From Formosa sp. (lineage in GTDB: Bacteria > Bacteroidota > Bacteroidia > Flavobacteriales > Flavobacteriaceae), in NCBI GenBank assembly GCA_018673215.1, contig JABHDE010000007.1:30040-94039 (forward strand): a stretch of DNA of 64,000 nt, in the 5' to 3' direction. The notes beneath the pieces were generated by a model. That model had not been told where the DNA came from. It searched no databases and was given only the letters and a program-made list of their open reading frames with translations. This document shows positions 26,993-35,119 of the stretch, one piece after another. How positions within the stretch are numbered: position 1 is the stretch's first letter; the number at the start of each line of letters is the position of its first letter. The position numbers and the translations under genes are program-made.

Positions 26993-27689
26993 TTGTGTTT
27001 ATTTCATCCATAGACCCTACTTTAAGACTTGGTCCATTGACGCCTTCTACAGATTTAACTTCACATTCAAGATCTACAAAGTTTTTATCTTGATCAAATA
27101 AAAGTACTTTTTTAGAAACTGATGCTTCAAATACGGGGATATTAACACCGTTTTGCTCTAAAAGACCTGCTTTTAATTCAAACTTCTGACCATCTTCTAA
27201 GGTCGGAATATTCATCATTGTCTTATAACGTGGATCAGCTCCAAACAAAGAATCTTTTACTGAAACAAAATCAAGTGTGTCAATAATTACAATTTCTTTA
27301 GTTGTGTCAACACCATAAAGACGTGTTAGATTTTCATCTATGATAGTAGAATCTCTTCGTTGGGTGATGGTGAATTTTTCTGTTTCAATAAATTTAACCA
27401 GACTGTCCCAATTTGCTTGAAATTGACCTGTTACAGTTCTGTGTGCTAGTTCAGAATCCCTAATGTCTTTAAGGTTTTCGATCACTACTTTGTAACGCTT
27501 TTCTTTTAGCTTGTTAAAATTAATTTTCCCATAAATTGAAAAAATGAGAATGTAAGCCAAGTAAAAGCTAAGTCCATAAAGTCCTACGAGGATTAATGGT
27601 TTATATTTTTTTGGGTTGTATTTATCAATTAGATAAATTATTACAATTGCCAAAATAATGGCGAGAATGATTATTACAAAAGATTTCAT
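26955..27689 (-). CDS. Membrane-anchored protein of unknown function
   Basis: A 244-residue protein with two N-terminal hydrophobic helices (about 2-21 and 32-52) and a polar soluble domain of about 190 residues. I do not recognise a named family. Its last 38 bases overlap the start of the DUF3822 gene in another frame, so the three genes through rsmD are probably one operon. The soluble part has alternating charged and hydrophobic strands, suggesting a beta-rich domain on the outer face of the inner membrane. Confidence 0.7.
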   Translation of the reverse strand: MKSFVIIILAIILAIVIIYLIDKYNPKKYKPLILVGLYGLSFYLAYILIFSIYGKINFNKLKEKRYKVVIENLKDIRDSELAHRTVTGQFQANWDSLVKFIETEKFTITQRRDSTIIDENLTRLYGVDTTKEIVIIDTLDFVSVKDSLFGADPRYKTMMNIPTLEDGQKFELKAGLLEQNGVNIPVFEASVSKKVLLFDQDKNFVDLECEVKSVEGVNGPSLKVGSMDEINTNGNWPKNYSNEQ

Positions 27690-27771
27690 ATTTTTTATAA
27701 ATTGTAATGAGACTTGACAAATCTACAATTTTTTTTTGTTCAATAAAGTGAATGTTACTAAAAATCATTTC

Positions 27772-27779
27772 TATATTTG
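27772..27779 (+). promoter_or_regulatory. -7 element before the RecD-like helicase gene
   Basis: TATATTTG matches TAnnTTTG exactly and contains the TTG at 27777 that could be mistaken for a start codon. The ATG at 27807 lies 27 bases downstream. Confidence 0.55.
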
Positions 27780-27806
27780 AATAATTATATATCTTCACAT
27801 AATCCA

Positions 27807-29231
27807 ATGGATACAAATGATTTTTTTAGGTTACTAAAAACTAGTTTTCCTTTTACTCCAACTGCTAAGCAAGACATTGGTTTGCAGCAACTTTCTAACT
27901 TTATTTTTAGTAAGGTTGCTAATGAGCTCTTTGTTTTAAAAGGGTATGCTGGCACAGGAAAAACAACCATTATAGGGGTTCTTGTGAAAAACTTATGGAA
28001 AGCTGAGAAAAATGCAGTTTTGTTAGCGCCAACAGGAAGGGCGGCAAAAGTCATTAGCAACTATTCACAGAAAGAAGCGTTTACTATCCACAAGAAAATT
28101 TATGTTCCACGCTCTGAAAAAAACGGTAAAATTTCATTTGTACTCGCTCCAAATAAACATAAGAAAACGCTTTTTATCGTGGATGAAGCGTCCATGATTT
28201 CAGATATTTCCAATCAAGCAAAATTGTTTGGAACAGGTTCATTATTAGATGATTTGATCCAATATGTATATTCTGGATTTCAGTGCAAATTGTTATTAAT
28301 TGGAGATACGGCCCAGTTGCCGCCAGTAAAGTTAGATTTGAGTCCCGCATTAAACGAATCAAATTTAGAACTGAATTATAATAAAGAAGTCCTTCGATTA
28401 GAGTTGGATGAAGTGGTGAGGCAAGGAGAAGACTCTGGGATATTGTTTAACGCAACTCATTTAAGAGAAGCCATTTCAAATTCATTTTTTGATTCTTTTG
28501 AATTCAATTTGAATGGATTCAAGGATATTGTTCGTTTAAACGATGGCTACGAAATTATGGACGCCATAAATGATGCTTATAGTAATTTAGGAAATGAAGA
28601 AACCGCTTTGATAGTGCGATCTAATAAACGTGCCAACCTCTATAACGAGCAAATTCGTTCCCGTATTTTATTTAATGAAAATGAATTAACTGCGGGTGAT
28701 TTTTTGATGATTGTAAAAAATAACTACTTCTGGTTAAACCCCACCAGTGAGGCAGGGTTTATTGCCAATGGAGATATTATTGAGGTGTTAGAAGTTTTTA
28801 GTGTTAAAGAATTGTATGGATTTCGTTTTGCAGAAGTTAAAATACGCATGGTAGATTATCCTAAAATGCGTCCCTTTGAAACGGTTTTAATGTTAGATAC
28901 TATAACTTTAGAAACACCCTCTTTGCCCTACGAAGAATCCAATAAATTATATCAAGAAATATTAAAAGATTTTGAAGACGAACCATCTTCTTACAAAAGA
29001 TTCCTTGGGGTGAAAAAAAGCAAATACCTCAATTCGTTACAAGTAAAATTTTCTTATGCTATCACCTGTCATAAATCACAAGGGGGGCAATGGAATACTG
29101 TATTTGTAGAGCAGCCCTATTTGCCAAATGGCATCGATCGTGACTATTTGCGATGGCTCTATACAGCCATTACACGTGCTAAAGAAAAATTGTATCTTAT
29201 AGGATTTCAAGACAATTATTTTGAAAGCTAA
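27807..29231 (+). CDS. RecD-like ATP-dependent DNA helicase
   Basis: A 474-residue superfamily 1 helicase. Walker A is GYAGTGKTT (about 45-53), Walker B is FIVDEASMIS, motif III is LIGDTAQLPPV, and the C-terminal motifs VI region reads CHKSQGGQW then YTAITRAKEKLYLIG. These are the motifs of the RecD/Dda-type 5'-3' helicases. It lacks an N-terminal nuclease or RecB-binding region, so it acts alone, probably in repair or replication-fork maintenance. The TTG at 27777 is rejected as start since it lies in the promoter. Confidence 0.88.
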   Translation: MDTNDFFRLLKTSFPFTPTAKQDIGLQQLSNFIFSKVANELFVLKGYAGTGKTTIIGVLVKNLWKAEKNAVLLAPTGRAAKVISNYSQKEAFTIHKKIYVPRSEKNGKISFVLAPNKHKKTLFIVDEASMISDISNQAKLFGTGSLLDDLIQYVYSGFQCKLLLIGDTAQLPPVKLDLSPALNESNLELNYNKEVLRLELDEVVRQGEDSGILFNATHLREAISNSFFDSFEFNLNGFKDIVRLNDGYEIMDAINDAYSNLGNEETALIVRSNKRANLYNEQIRSRILFNENELTAGDFLMIVKNNYFWLNPTSEAGFIANGDIIEVLEVFSVKELYGFRFAEVKIRMVDYPKMRPFETVLMLDTITLETPSLPYEESNKLYQEILKDFEDEPSSYKRFLGVKKSKYLNSLQVKFSYAITCHKSQGGQWNTVFVEQPYLPNGIDRDYLRWLYTAITRAKEKLYLIGFQDNYFES

Positions 29232-29273
29232 TCTTCAGAAGATTCGCCATTATTCAAATTGCAAAAAAAAATG

Positions 29274-29281
29274 TATTTTTG
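29274..29281 (+). promoter_or_regulatory. -7 element before kdsB
   Basis: TATTTTTG, an exact TAnnTTTG match, lies 36 bases before the kdsB ATG. It would serve the kdsB, CAT-like, kdnB and plsC-like string. Confidence 0.55.
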
Positions 29282-29317
29282 TTCATCGATTAATCAATAT
29301 AAATAACCTGAATCTAA

Positions 29318-30052
29318 ATGAAAATAATAGCCATGATTCCTGCTCGTTACGATTCATCCCGTTTTCCAGGAAAACTAATGCAGGATTTAGGCGGTAAAAG
29401 TGTTATTCTTAGAACCTACCAAGCCACCATTAGCACCAACTTGTTTAGTGAAGTGTATGTAGTAACAGATAGTGAAATTATATCTGAAGAAATCAAAGCT
29501 CACGGAGGTAAAGTATTTATGAGTCAGAAAACTCATGAATCTGGAAGTGACCGTATTGCAGAAGCTGCTGAAGCTATGGATTGTGATATTGTAGTTAATG
29601 TTCAAGGGGACGAGCCTTTTACAGATAAAGAGAGCTTACAAAAAGTTTTGAACGAATTTAAAAACGATCCTGAAAAAGAAATTGATTTAGCTTCTTTAAT
29701 GATCCACATTACAGACCCTGAAGAAATCCAAAATAAAAACGCTGTAAAGGTAATTGTAGATCAACGTCATTTTGCGCTTTATTTTTCAAGAAGTCCAATC
29801 CCTTTTTCTAGGGATAAAACAGTTGACACTAAATATTTTAAACACAAAGGCGTTTATGCTTTTAGAAAACAGGCGCTGCTGGATTTCACCAAACTTCCAA
29901 TGCAAATGTTGGAAGCCTCTGAAAAAATTGAATGCATTCGTTATTTAGAATTTGGAAAAAAAATCAAAATGGTTGAAACTGATGTTCACGGGATAGAGAT
30001 AGATACACCCGAAGATTTGATAAACGCCAACAACTATTGGAAGACAAATTAA
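29318..30052 (+). CDS. kdsB: 3-deoxy-manno-octulosonate cytidylyltransferase (KdsB)
   Basis: A 244-residue nucleotidyltransferase that activates Kdo as CMP-Kdo for lipid A core assembly. [14 protein letters not shown] at the N-terminus is the nucleotide-binding motif, and NVQGDEPF (about 92-99) and the C-terminal [10 protein letters not shown] are KdsB landmarks. Shewanella KdsB prefers the 8-amino sugar, so substrate choice here may follow the KdnA/KdnB chemistry inferred for this window; the residues that decide this cannot be judged by eye. It heads a four-gene plus-strand string. Confidence 0.93.
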   Translation: MKIIAMIPARYDSSRFPGKLMQDLGGKSVILRTYQATISTNLFSEVYVVTDSEIISEEIKAHGGKVFMSQKTHESGSDRIAEAAEAMDCDIVVNVQGDEPFTDKESLQKVLNEFKNDPEKEIDLASLMIHITDPEEIQNKNAVKVIVDQRHFALYFSRSPIPFSRDKTVDTKYFKHKGVYAFRKQALLDFTKLPMQMLEASEKIECIRYLEFGKKIKMVETDVHGIEIDTPEDLINANNYWKTN

Positions 30053-30067
30053 TTAATAAAATTAATA

Positions 30068-30688
30068 TTGAAAAAGATAGACTTAACCACTTGGAATCGC
30101 AAAAACCATTTTAATCATTTTAATGCATTATTAAACCCTTATTTTGCTGTGACTATTCCTTTTGATGTGTCCTTAGCTTATAAGAAATCAAAGGCGACTG
30201 ACTCAAGTTTCTTTGCCATTTATTTGCATGAATGTATGAAAGCAATTAATGCCGTTGAAAATTTCAAGTATAGGATTATAGACAACGAAGTCTTCGAATG
30301 CGATACAATCCATGCTTCTGCAACTCTATTAAGAGCCGATAACACTTTTGGCTTTAGCTTTATTAATTTCTCAGAAAACTTTAACGAATTTAATGCCAAT
30401 ATTCAAAAAGAAAAACAACGTATTAATGAGACTACAGATCTTTATCCCCCAGTTAATGGATTGAATTGTATTCATTGTTCTACACTGCCTTGGTTTTCTT
30501 TTACGTCCCAAAATGAACCCTTTTCTGGAGTTAAAGACTCTATACCCAAATTAGCATTTAGTAAAACCTACAAAGACAATAATTCATTATTGATGAATGT
30601 AGGGATCAGTGTCAACCATGCCTTAATGGATGGCTATCACGTTGGTCAATTTGCTGAACTATTTCAAAAAAACCTTAACCTCCCATAG
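30068..30688 (+). CDS. CatA-like O-acetyltransferase (chloramphenicol acetyltransferase fold)
   Basis: A 206-residue member of the trimeric CAT family. The catalytic His184 and Asp188 lie in NHALMDGYHVGQF, and the N-terminal WNRKNHFNHF is the usual CAT opening. No in-frame ATG exists before the conserved start, so the TTG at 30068 is the likely start codon. Chromosomal Bacteroidota members of this family are common and mostly of unknown substrate; resistance to chloramphenicol should not be assumed. Placement between kdsB and a kdnB-like gene suggests acylation of an envelope sugar. Confidence 0.85.
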   Translation: MKKIDLTTWNRKNHFNHFNALLNPYFAVTIPFDVSLAYKKSKATDSSFFAIYLHECMKAINAVENFKYRIIDNEVFECDTIHASATLLRADNTFGFSFINFSENFNEFNANIQKEKQRINETTDLYPPVNGLNCIHCSTLPWFSFTSQNEPFSGVKDSIPKLAFSKTYKDNNSLLMNVGISVNHALMDGYHVGQFAELFQKNLNLP

Positions 30689-30718
30689 TAAGTTACTGTG
30701 GATAAATACTACCATGTT

Positions 30719-31804
30719 ATGAATATGAATTTTAAAAATTTCCCAATGGTTTCCAAAGTTGTCTTTGGTCGTGGAAGTTTCACCCAATTAGGTGAGATAA
30801 TAACCCCTAAGCGGCAAAATGAAAGTGCTCCTTTTATTTTTCTTGTAGATGATGTATTTGAACACAATACGTTTATGATTGCAAAGATCCCTTTGCTATA
30901 TAAAGATCAAATTATTTTTATTTCATCCAAAGAAGAACCCAAAACAACACAAGTAGATCAGTTAGTTGAAGATATTATTTTAAGTTCGAGTATATTACCT
31001 TCGGGTATTATAGGAATAGGAGGAGGAACCCTTTTAGATTTAACCAAAGCAGTCTCGTTGATGCTTACTAATAACGGTTCTAGTCAAGAATATCAAGGCT
31101 GGGATTTGATTAAAAATAAAGGAATTTATCATGTTGGAGTTCCCACAATATCTGGAACGGGTTCTGAAGTATCAAGAACAGCGATATTGACAGGGCCTAC
31201 GATGAAATTGGGAATTAATAGTGATTTCACCCCTTTTGATCAAGTAATTTTAGATCCAGAACTTACATATGGAGTTCCAAAAAATCAATGGTTTTACACT
31301 GGGATGGATTGTTTTATTCATTGTATAGAATCGCTCACAGGCAAGTACATCAATTCATTTAGCAAAACCTATGGAGAAACCGCTTTGAATCTTTGTAAAG
31401 AAGTCTTTTTGGATACTTTGAGTCTAGAAGAAAGTCAAGACAAGCTAATGATGGCTTCTTGGCATGGAGGAATGAGTATAGCATATTCTCAGGTTGGTGT
31501 TGCCCATGCACTAAGTTACGGATTGTCTTTTTTGTTAGGTATCAAACATGGGATTGGAAATTGTATTGTTTTTGATCATCTTTCTGAATTTTATCCTGAA
31601 GGGGTCAAATTATTTAAGATGATGAAGGCTAAACATAATATTTCATTACCACAAGGAGTTTGTGCAAACCTGACAGACAAACAATTTAACATCATGATTG
31701 ATGTTTCTTTAAGTCTAGAGCCACTATGGGAAAATGCTATAGGAAATGATTGGAAAACTAAAATAACAAGATCTCGTTTGAGGGAACTATATTCAAAAAT
31801 GTAA
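30719..31804 (+). CDS. kdnB: 3-deoxy-manno-octulosonate 8-oxidase (KdnB-like, iron-type alcohol dehydrogenase family)
   Basis: About 361 residues of the metal-dependent group III alcohol dehydrogenase family. The NAD-binding motif GIGGGTLLDLTKA and the GTGSEVSRTAIL segment are followed by metal ligands in MDCFIHCIES and in HALSYGLSFLLGIKHGIGN. KdnB oxidises the C8 hydroxyl of Kdo to an aldehyde for transamination by KdnA. The assignment rests on family wording plus the presence of kdsB 650 bases upstream and a KdnA-like gene 15 kb away; a generic alcohol dehydrogenase is the alternative. A GTG start at 30698 is possible, but the ATGs at 30719 or 30725 fit better. Confidence 0.78.
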   Translation: MNMNFKNFPMVSKVVFGRGSFTQLGEIITPKRQNESAPFIFLVDDVFEHNTFMIAKIPLLYKDQIIFISSKEEPKTTQVDQLVEDIILSSSILPSGIIGIGGGTLLDLTKAVSLMLTNNGSSQEYQGWDLIKNKGIYHVGVPTISGTGSEVSRTAILTGPTMKLGINSDFTPFDQVILDPELTYGVPKNQWFYTGMDCFIHCIESLTGKYINSFSKTYGETALNLCKEVFLDTLSLEESQDKLMMASWHGGMSIAYSQVGVAHALSYGLSFLLGIKHGIGNCIVFDHLSEFYPEGVKLFKMMKAKHNISLPQGVCANLTDKQFNIMIDVSLSLEPLWENAIGNDWKTKITRSRLRELYSKM

Positions 31805-31806
31805 CA

Positions 31807-32349
31807 ATGCAGAGACTATCAAAATTTATATACCACCGCTTATTAGGGTGGAAATTAACAGGCTTTAAAAATTTTGATTCTGTAAAAAAAGCGGTCATTA
31901 TTGCGGCTCCACACACCAGTTGGCATGATTTTTATATTGGGATACTTTTAAGAGCCTCATTAAAGTTGAAATCTCATTTTGTTGGAAAGGAAGCATTATT
32001 TAACCCGTTTACGGGCTGGTTTTTCAGGGCACTTGGTGGTGCTCCTGTAAGGCGTAATGCAAATGAAAAACAGGTAGATACTATTGCACGATTGTTTGAA
32101 AATAGAGAGGTATTTCGTATGCTTTTAGCACCAGATGGCACCCGTAAAAAAGTAGAAACTTGGCGAACAGGTTTTTATTTTATTGCCAAAAAAGCTAATG
32201 TTCCTGTTGTAATGTTATCTTTTGATTTTGAAAACAAAGAAAATAGGTTTTCAGAACCCTTTTATCCTACAGATGATGTGGAGGCAGATTTTAAATTTAT
32301 GCGGGCATTTTTTGAAGGGATTAAAGGAAAAATACCAGAATTCTCTTAG
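31807..32349 (+). CDS. Lysophospholipid acyltransferase family protein (PlsC-like)
   Basis: A 180-residue 1-acyl-glycerol-3-phosphate acyltransferase-like protein. The catalytic HX4D motif is H36-T-S-W-H-D41, and LAPDGTRKK (about 99-107) corresponds to the phosphate-binding EGTR block. It has no strong transmembrane helix and is shorter than PlsC (about 240), like the compact acyltransferases of Bacteroidota whose acceptors may be sugars, ornithine lipids or glycerophosphate. It begins two bases after the kdnB-like gene, so it is co-transcribed with the Kdo genes. Confidence 0.82.
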   Translation: MQRLSKFIYHRLLGWKLTGFKNFDSVKKAVIIAAPHTSWHDFYIGILLRASLKLKSHFVGKEALFNPFTGWFFRALGGAPVRRNANEKQVDTIARLFENREVFRMLLAPDGTRKKVETWRTGFYFIAKKANVPVVMLSFDFENKENRFSEPFYPTDDVEADFKFMRAFFEGIKGKIPEFS

Positions 32350-33060
32350 TTACTCTTGCATGGTGTGATACACAAACTGTACGTCATCGTCTTCTTCTAA
32401 TTTCTCTAAAAGTTTTTCAACATCAGCGATTTGATCTTCATTGAGGGGTTTGGTAACTTGAGGAATTCGTTCAAATCCAGAAGATAGGATTTCAATATCA
32501 CGTGCTTCTAACTCAGATTGTATGGCTCCAAAACTCTCAAAAGGAGCATAGATCAAAATACCATCATCATCGATGAAAACTTCTTCAGCACCAAAGTCGA
32601 TAAATTCAAGTTCTATTTCGTCAACATCTAACCCTTCAGAATTGATTCGGAAATTACAAGTACGATCAAACATAAAAACTACTGAGCCTGATGTCCCTAA
32701 GCTTCCATTACATTTGTTAAAATAACTTCTAACATTGGCTACTGTACGCGTATTATTGTCTGTGGCTGTTTCAACTAGTACCGCTATTCCATGAGGCGCA
32801 TAGCCTTCAAACAACACTTCTTTATAATCCCCTTGACTTTTGTCACTAGCACGCTTTATAGCGCGTTCAATGTTGTCTTTGGGCATATTAACAGCCTTAC
32901 CATTTTGAATGACTGCTCTTAATCGAGAATTGCTATCTGGATCCGCCCCCCCTTCTTTGACAGCCATAACGATGTCTTTTCCAATTCGTGTGAACGCCTT
33001 GCTCATTGCAGACCAGCGTTTCATTTTTCTTGCTTTGCGAAATTCAAATGCTCTTCCCAT
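32350..33060 (-). CDS. YebC/PmpR family regulator
   Basis: A 236-residue YebC/TACO1 family protein. The N-terminal MGRAFEFRKARKMKRW segment and PKDNIERAIKRA are family signatures, and three alpha/beta domains follow. Members were first called transcription regulators; more recent work links the family to relieving ribosome stalling at proline stretches. Which applies here is not shown by the sequence. The gene abuts the convergent plsC-like gene with no spacer. Confidence 0.92.
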   Translation of the reverse strand: MGRAFEFRKARKMKRWSAMSKAFTRIGKDIVMAVKEGGADPDSNSRLRAVIQNGKAVNMPKDNIERAIKRASDKSQGDYKEVLFEGYAPHGIAVLVETATDNNTRTVANVRSYFNKCNGSLGTSGSVVFMFDRTCNFRINSEGLDVDEIELEFIDFGAEEVFIDDDGILIYAPFESFGAIQSELEARDIEILSSGFERIPQVTKPLNEDQIADVEKLLEKLEEDDDVQFVYHTMQE

Positions 33061-33140
33061 AGGTTTTAGTATATTCTAAATATTGTGTAACAAAAATAAA
33101 AATGATAGAACGAAAAACAAGTATAAACACACTTAAAACA

Positions 33141-33968
33141 TTAAAACATATTTTCAAAGAGTTCCAAACTATACATTTGAAGGTGTTTTGGAAGAGGGTT
33201 TTCTTTTGGTAAAACAGCCAAGTATCGCTCGTCATTGGTTGTGTAAACCAATTTAAAGCGTGGATTTTTAGCGCCAATTTTTGAAACTAAATCTTTGATA
33301 AATTCGTCGTGATGTACCAAATCCTTACTTCCTAAATGAAAAACACCATATTTCTTTCGATTGATAATATAATGTACTTGTTGGGTTACCTTCTTGTCTG
33401 AAATGACATTCATTATCAGATTTGGAAAAAGTTCTATAGGGCTGTCTAGCTCGAGATGTAATTTAAGTTCATCAATCCTTGGAGACGGTACTCCAAAAAC
33501 CATCGGCAAGCGTAAAATCGCCACTTTTTTTGGAGGAAGTTTTAAGAACAATTGCTCAAGTCTAATTTTAAAATGTCCGTAAATACTGTTACTAAGAGTG
33601 GTGTCATTCTCATAACTTGGAAATTTACTGTAGGCATCAAATACATTTGCAGATGATAAAAACAGTATTTTGCATTTTTTTTGAGAAGACACATACTCAA
33701 AAACATGTTTATGTGCAGTTAATTGCGCCGAAAAATCCCCTCTTAGAGCAGAAATGATAATGGTTGGTTTTACCAGATTCAGGATTTCGAAAACATCATC
33801 TTCCTCAAAATCATAATTAAAAAATTGTTGATTATTTTCTAGTGCTAAAAGCGGTGTCCGATAGGTTCCAAATGTTTGATAATAGGAGTGGAGTTCTTTA
33901 TAAATGGCACTTCCTAAATAGCCACTGACACCTAATATTAAAATGCGGTGTTTTTTTGATGTAGCCAT
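33141..33968 (-). CDS. RmlD-like NAD(P)-dependent sugar nucleotide reductase/epimerase
   Basis: A 275-residue short-chain Rossmann protein of the extended type. The N-terminal LGVSGYLGSAIYKEL is the GxxGxxG cofactor motif. The usual YxxxK catalytic pair is present as YGHFK (about 127-131), suggesting activity. The overall shape recalls RmlD, dTDP-4-dehydrorhamnose reductase, but no other rhamnose genes are nearby, so the substrate is open. It is followed by yebC after 80 bases. Confidence 0.75.
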   Translation of the reverse strand: MATSKKHRILILGVSGYLGSAIYKELHSYYQTFGTYRTPLLALENNQQFFNYDFEEDDVFEILNLVKPTIIISALRGDFSAQLTAHKHVFEYVSSQKKCKILFLSSANVFDAYSKFPSYENDTTLSNSIYGHFKIRLEQLFLKLPPKKVAILRLPMVFGVPSPRIDELKLHLELDSPIELFPNLIMNVISDKKVTQQVHYIINRKKYGVFHLGSKDLVHHDEFIKDLVSKIGAKNPRFKLVYTTNDERYLAVLPKENPLPKHLQMYSLELFENMF

Positions 33969-33981
33969 ATTTAAGTTTTAG

Positions 33982-35064
33982 TTATTTCTTGTAAAAAGGA
34001 AGTTTTACAACTTTGGCTGGCACTTTTTGCTTTCGAATAGCGATGCGAATTTCAGTACCGACAGATGCATGACCCGACAAGACATACCCCATTCCAATTC
34101 CTTTTCCTAGCGAAGGTGCCATGGTTCCTGAAGTAACTTTTCCAATTTCGTTTCCATGAGCGTCTTCAATACTGTAATCCTTTCTTGGAATGCCACGCTC
34201 TAATAATTCAAAACCAACCAATCGTCGTTTTGGACCTTGCTCTTTTTCTAATTTTAGTGCTTCAGAATTTGTAAAGGGTTTTGTAAACTTAGTAATCCAC
34301 CCCAATCCAGCCTCAATAGGAGAGCTATGGTCGTCAATATCATTTCCATAAAGATAATAACCCATTTCGAGTCGTAAGGTATCACGAGCTGCTAATCCGA
34401 TCGGTTTAATTCCAAAAGAAGCTCCTGCTTCAAATACCCGATGCCATACTTGTTTGACCTCTGAATTTTTACAGTAAATTTCAAAGCCACCACTCCCAGT
34501 ATATCCTGTTGCAGAAATAATGACATGCTCAATGCCTGCAAAATCGGCTATCTCAAAATTATAAAACCCAATAGAAGCCAAATCAACACTGGTCAATGAC
34601 TGCATTGCTTCCACTGCTTTGGGGCCTTGAATGGCTAAGAGTGAATAGGCGTCGCTCATATTTTTCATTTCAGCACCCATTGAATTTTTGGACGCAATCC
34701 ACTCCCAATCTTTTTCAATATTACTGGCATTGACGACTAGTAGATAAGTTTCTTCTTTAACTTTATATATGATTAGATCATCGACAATACCGCCTTTATC
34801 ATTTGGTAAACAACTGTATTGCGCTTTTCCGACTGTTAGTATCGAGGCATCATTGGAAGAAACCAATTGAATCAAATCTAATGCATGTGGGCCTTCGATA
34901 AGAAATTCCCCCATATGAGAAACATCAAAAACACCAACGCCGGTTCTAACAGTTTCATGTTCTGCATTAACCCCTTCATATTGAACGGGCATATTGAATC
35001 CTGCAAAAGCCACCATTTTGGCGCCTAAAGCTTCGTGAGTTGATTGGAGTGCAGTACCTTTCAT
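33982..35064 (-). CDS. gcvT: Aminomethyltransferase of the glycine cleavage system (T protein)
   Basis: A 360-residue tetrahydrofolate-dependent T protein. Landmarks include [10 protein letters not shown] (about 43-52), AIQGPKA (about 138-144), [14 protein letters not shown] (about 184-197), the substrate region [16 protein letters not shown] and the C-terminal domain ending PAKVVKLPF. It releases ammonia and 5,10-methylene-THF from the aminomethyl lipoyl H protein. GlyA, which shares the one-carbon pool, is 5 kb away, but gcvH and gcvP are not in the window. Confidence 0.95.
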   Translation of the reverse strand: MKGTALQSTHEALGAKMVAFAGFNMPVQYEGVNAEHETVRTGVGVFDVSHMGEFLIEGPHALDLIQLVSSNDASILTVGKAQYSCLPNDKGGIVDDLIIYKVKEETYLLVVNASNIEKDWEWIASKNSMGAEMKNMSDAYSLLAIQGPKAVEAMQSLTSVDLASIGFYNFEIADFAGIEHVIISATGYTGSGGFEIYCKNSEVKQVWHRVFEAGASFGIKPIGLAARDTLRLEMGYYLYGNDIDDHSSPIEAGLGWITKFTKPFTNSEALKLEKEQGPKRRLVGFELLERGIPRKDYSIEDAHGNEIGKVTSGTMAPSLGKGIGMGYVLSGHASVGTEIRIAIRKQKVPAKVVKLPFYKK

Positions 35065-35119
35065 AGTTAATTAAATTTATAGCATGACAAATCTAATCAA
35101 AAATAGGAACCGAAATGGT

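Noticed and set aside
30068..30688. Chloramphenicol resistance gene
   Set aside because: The CAT fold and His184 motif are present, but the gene lies in a Kdo gene string with normal chromosomal context; chromosomal Bacteroidota members of this family have mostly unknown substrates, and no mobile element is nearby.
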